From Flavobacteriaceae bacterium (GTDB lineage: Bacteria > Bacteroidota > Bacteroidia > Flavobacteriales > Flavobacteriaceae): a DNA stretch of 7,140 bases. The notes beneath the pieces were generated by a model. The model saw nothing but the letters and a program-made list of their open reading frames with translations. It was not told the origin of the DNA and searched no databases. Position 1 is the stretch's first letter. Every line of letters begins with the position of its first letter. Positions 5,944 to 7,140 of this stretch are shown piece after piece. The position numbers and the translations under genes are program-made. The stretch lies in contig PAQB01000016.1 in the NCBI GenBank assembly GCA_002709185.1, positions 26,597-33,736 on the forward strand, in the 5' to 3' direction.

Positions 5944-7140
5944 TTAAGCTAATTTTCTGTTTTTACCAGTCTTCATAAGACCATCATAATGTTTGTTTAA
6001 TAGATAGGAATTGATTTGTTGCATGGTGTCTATTGCAACGCCCACCATAATTAATAATGAAGTACCACCAAAAAATAATGCCCACCCCATTTGAATGTCC
6101 ATAATCTGAACAATGATTGCTGGGAAAACCGCAATCAGTGCCAAAAAGATTGAACCTGGTAATGTAATTTGAGACATAATTTTGTCTAGATATTCAGAAG
6201 TTTCAGTCCCAGGACGTATCCCAGGGATAAAACCACCACTACGTTTGAGATCGTCTGCCATTTTATTGGTAGGGACTGTAATGGCTGTATAAAAGTATGT
6301 GAATACTATAATTAGCAATCCAAAGACAATATTGTACCACAATCCAAACATACTGTTACCACCAAAATTGGCAACCAACCATTGACCAACAGTGGAGTCT
6401 TTTAAAATTTCTAAGCCTCCAATGAGTCCGGGGACAAACATGATCGCTTGTGCAAAAATGATAGGCATTACACCTGAAGCATTCAGTTTTAATGGAATGT
6501 ATTGTCTTGATCCCATAATGTTTTTCTCATAACTTCCAGAAGCGGTTCGTCTTGCGTATTGTACTGCGATTCTCCTTACGGCCATAACCAACAATACAGA
6601 TGCTAAGATAATTACAAACCATATGACAATTTCTATTAAAATTTTGATAAGCCCCCCTTGAGATTGATTTACAGCAGAATCAAATTCTTGTGCAAAAGAC
6701 AATGGCATGGTCGCAATAATACCGACCATAATAAGTAATGAAATTCCATTTCCAACGCCTTTGTCTGTGATTTTTTCACCCAACCACATGGCAAAAATAC
6801 ATCCGGTTACTAAAATGATTACAGAAGAGAAATAAAACACACCACTTTGACCTAGGGTAAAAGCTTGAGTTCCGCCCATTAGAGCGGGTAAACTTGCTAA
6901 GTAGGCTGGCGCCTGAACCAAACATATACCGATGGTTAACCATCGTGTGATTTGAGTTATTTTCTTTTGTCCGCTTGCGCCTTCCTTTTGAAGTTTTTGA
7001 AGGTAAGGAATCGCAATTCCCATCAATTGAACTACAATAGAAGCAGAAATATAAGGCATGATCCCAAGTGCAAAAACAGAAGCTTTAGCAAAAGCACCTC
7101 CTGTAAAAGCATTTAAAAGTCCAAGTAAGCCAGAGTCTGT
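5944..7140 (-). CDS. secY: Protein translocase channel subunit SecY, 5' end cut by window edge
   Basis: SecY is the pore subunit of the SecYEG channel in the inner membrane, which exports and inserts proteins with SecA or the ribosome. The frame stays open to the window edge, giving 398 residues that begin TDSGLLGLLNAFTGGAF, about the plug region. Roughly 50 N-terminal residues including TM1 are missing, judged by a family length near 440-450. The methionine at 7059 (MPYISASIVVQLM) is internal to TM2, not the start. Visible landmarks include GVGNGISLLI, the cytosolic RRIAVQYARR, SRQYIPLKLNASGVMPIIFA, and the FIPGIRPGTET loop with the arginine important for SecA-driven export. Hydrophobic stretches account for the remaining nine membrane helices. 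The protein ends with a basic tail (KTGKNRKLA). Confidence 0.98.
   Translation of the reverse strand, partial: TDSGLLGLLNAFTGGAFAKASVFALGIMPYISASIVVQLMGIAIPYLQKLQKEGASGQKKITQITRWLTIGICLVQAPAYLASLPALMGGTQAFTLGQSGVFYFSSVIILVTGCIFAMWLGEKITDKGVGNGISLLIMVGIIATMPLSFAQEFDSAVNQSQGGLIKILIEIVIWFVIILASVLLVMAVRRIAVQYARRTASGSYEKNIMGSRQYIPLKLNASGVMPIIFAQAIMFVPGLIGGLEILKDSTVGQWLVANFGGNSMFGLWYNIVFGLLIIVFTYFYTAITVPTNKMADDLKRSGGFIPGIRPGTETSEYLDKIMSQITLPGSIFLALIAVFPAIIVQIMDIQMGWALFFGGTSLLIMVGVAIDTMQQINSYLLNKHYDGLMKTGKNRKLA

Noticed and set aside
7057..7059. Methionine at 7059 as the secY start
   Set aside because: The frame remains open to 7140 and the upstream residues match the SecY plug region, so the true start is outside the window.

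Overview
The window is a low-GC chromosomal segment whose genes all lie on the minus strand. It reads, in transcription order (from high to low coordinates), secY (5' end off the window) - infA - rpmJ - rpsM - rpsK - rpsD - rpoA - rplQ, then a strong intrinsic terminator, then carA, then eno (3' end off the window). Three things suggest a Bacteroidota member, most likely Flavobacteriaceae: the secY-infA-rpmJ order without an intervening map gene; L17 with a long charged C-terminal tail; and A-rich start regions with no Shine-Dalgarno sequence. My recollection that rplQ, carA and eno lie together in flavobacteria fits this. The assignment is an inference from gene order and protein character, not a database match.

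Region 2579-7140 is the distal end of the S10-spc-alpha ribosomal protein supercluster. It encodes the main translocon channel (SecY), initiation factor IF1, ribosomal proteins L36, S13, S11, S4 and L17, and the RNA polymerase alpha subunit. Gaps are mostly 2-21 nt, as expected for one polycistronic message. Two gaps are longer: 96 nt before rpsD and 61 nt before rplQ. The rpsD gap folds on paper into a nested, three-helix RNA ending just before the S4 start codon. It is the best candidate regulatory RNA here, a possible S4 autoregulatory leader. The message ends at a hairpin with an 11-bp stem and a U8 tract at 2522-2554.

Region 1-2485 holds two metabolic genes: carA, the glutaminase subunit of carbamoyl-phosphate synthetase for arginine and pyrimidine synthesis, and eno, the glycolytic enolase. 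The 140-bp gap before eno is AT-rich. It contains a 9-bp direct repeat spaced 22 bp apart, short palindromes and a weak Bacteroidota-type -7 motif, so eno probably has some promoter or operator of its own.

The window is mostly conserved housekeeping DNA. I see no mobile element, CRISPR array, tRNA, rRNA or foreign island. No gene-free stretch exceeds 300 bases; the longest is 140 bp. The items most worth following up are the rpsD leader structure, the repeats upstream of eno, and the L36 that has lost most of its zinc ligands.
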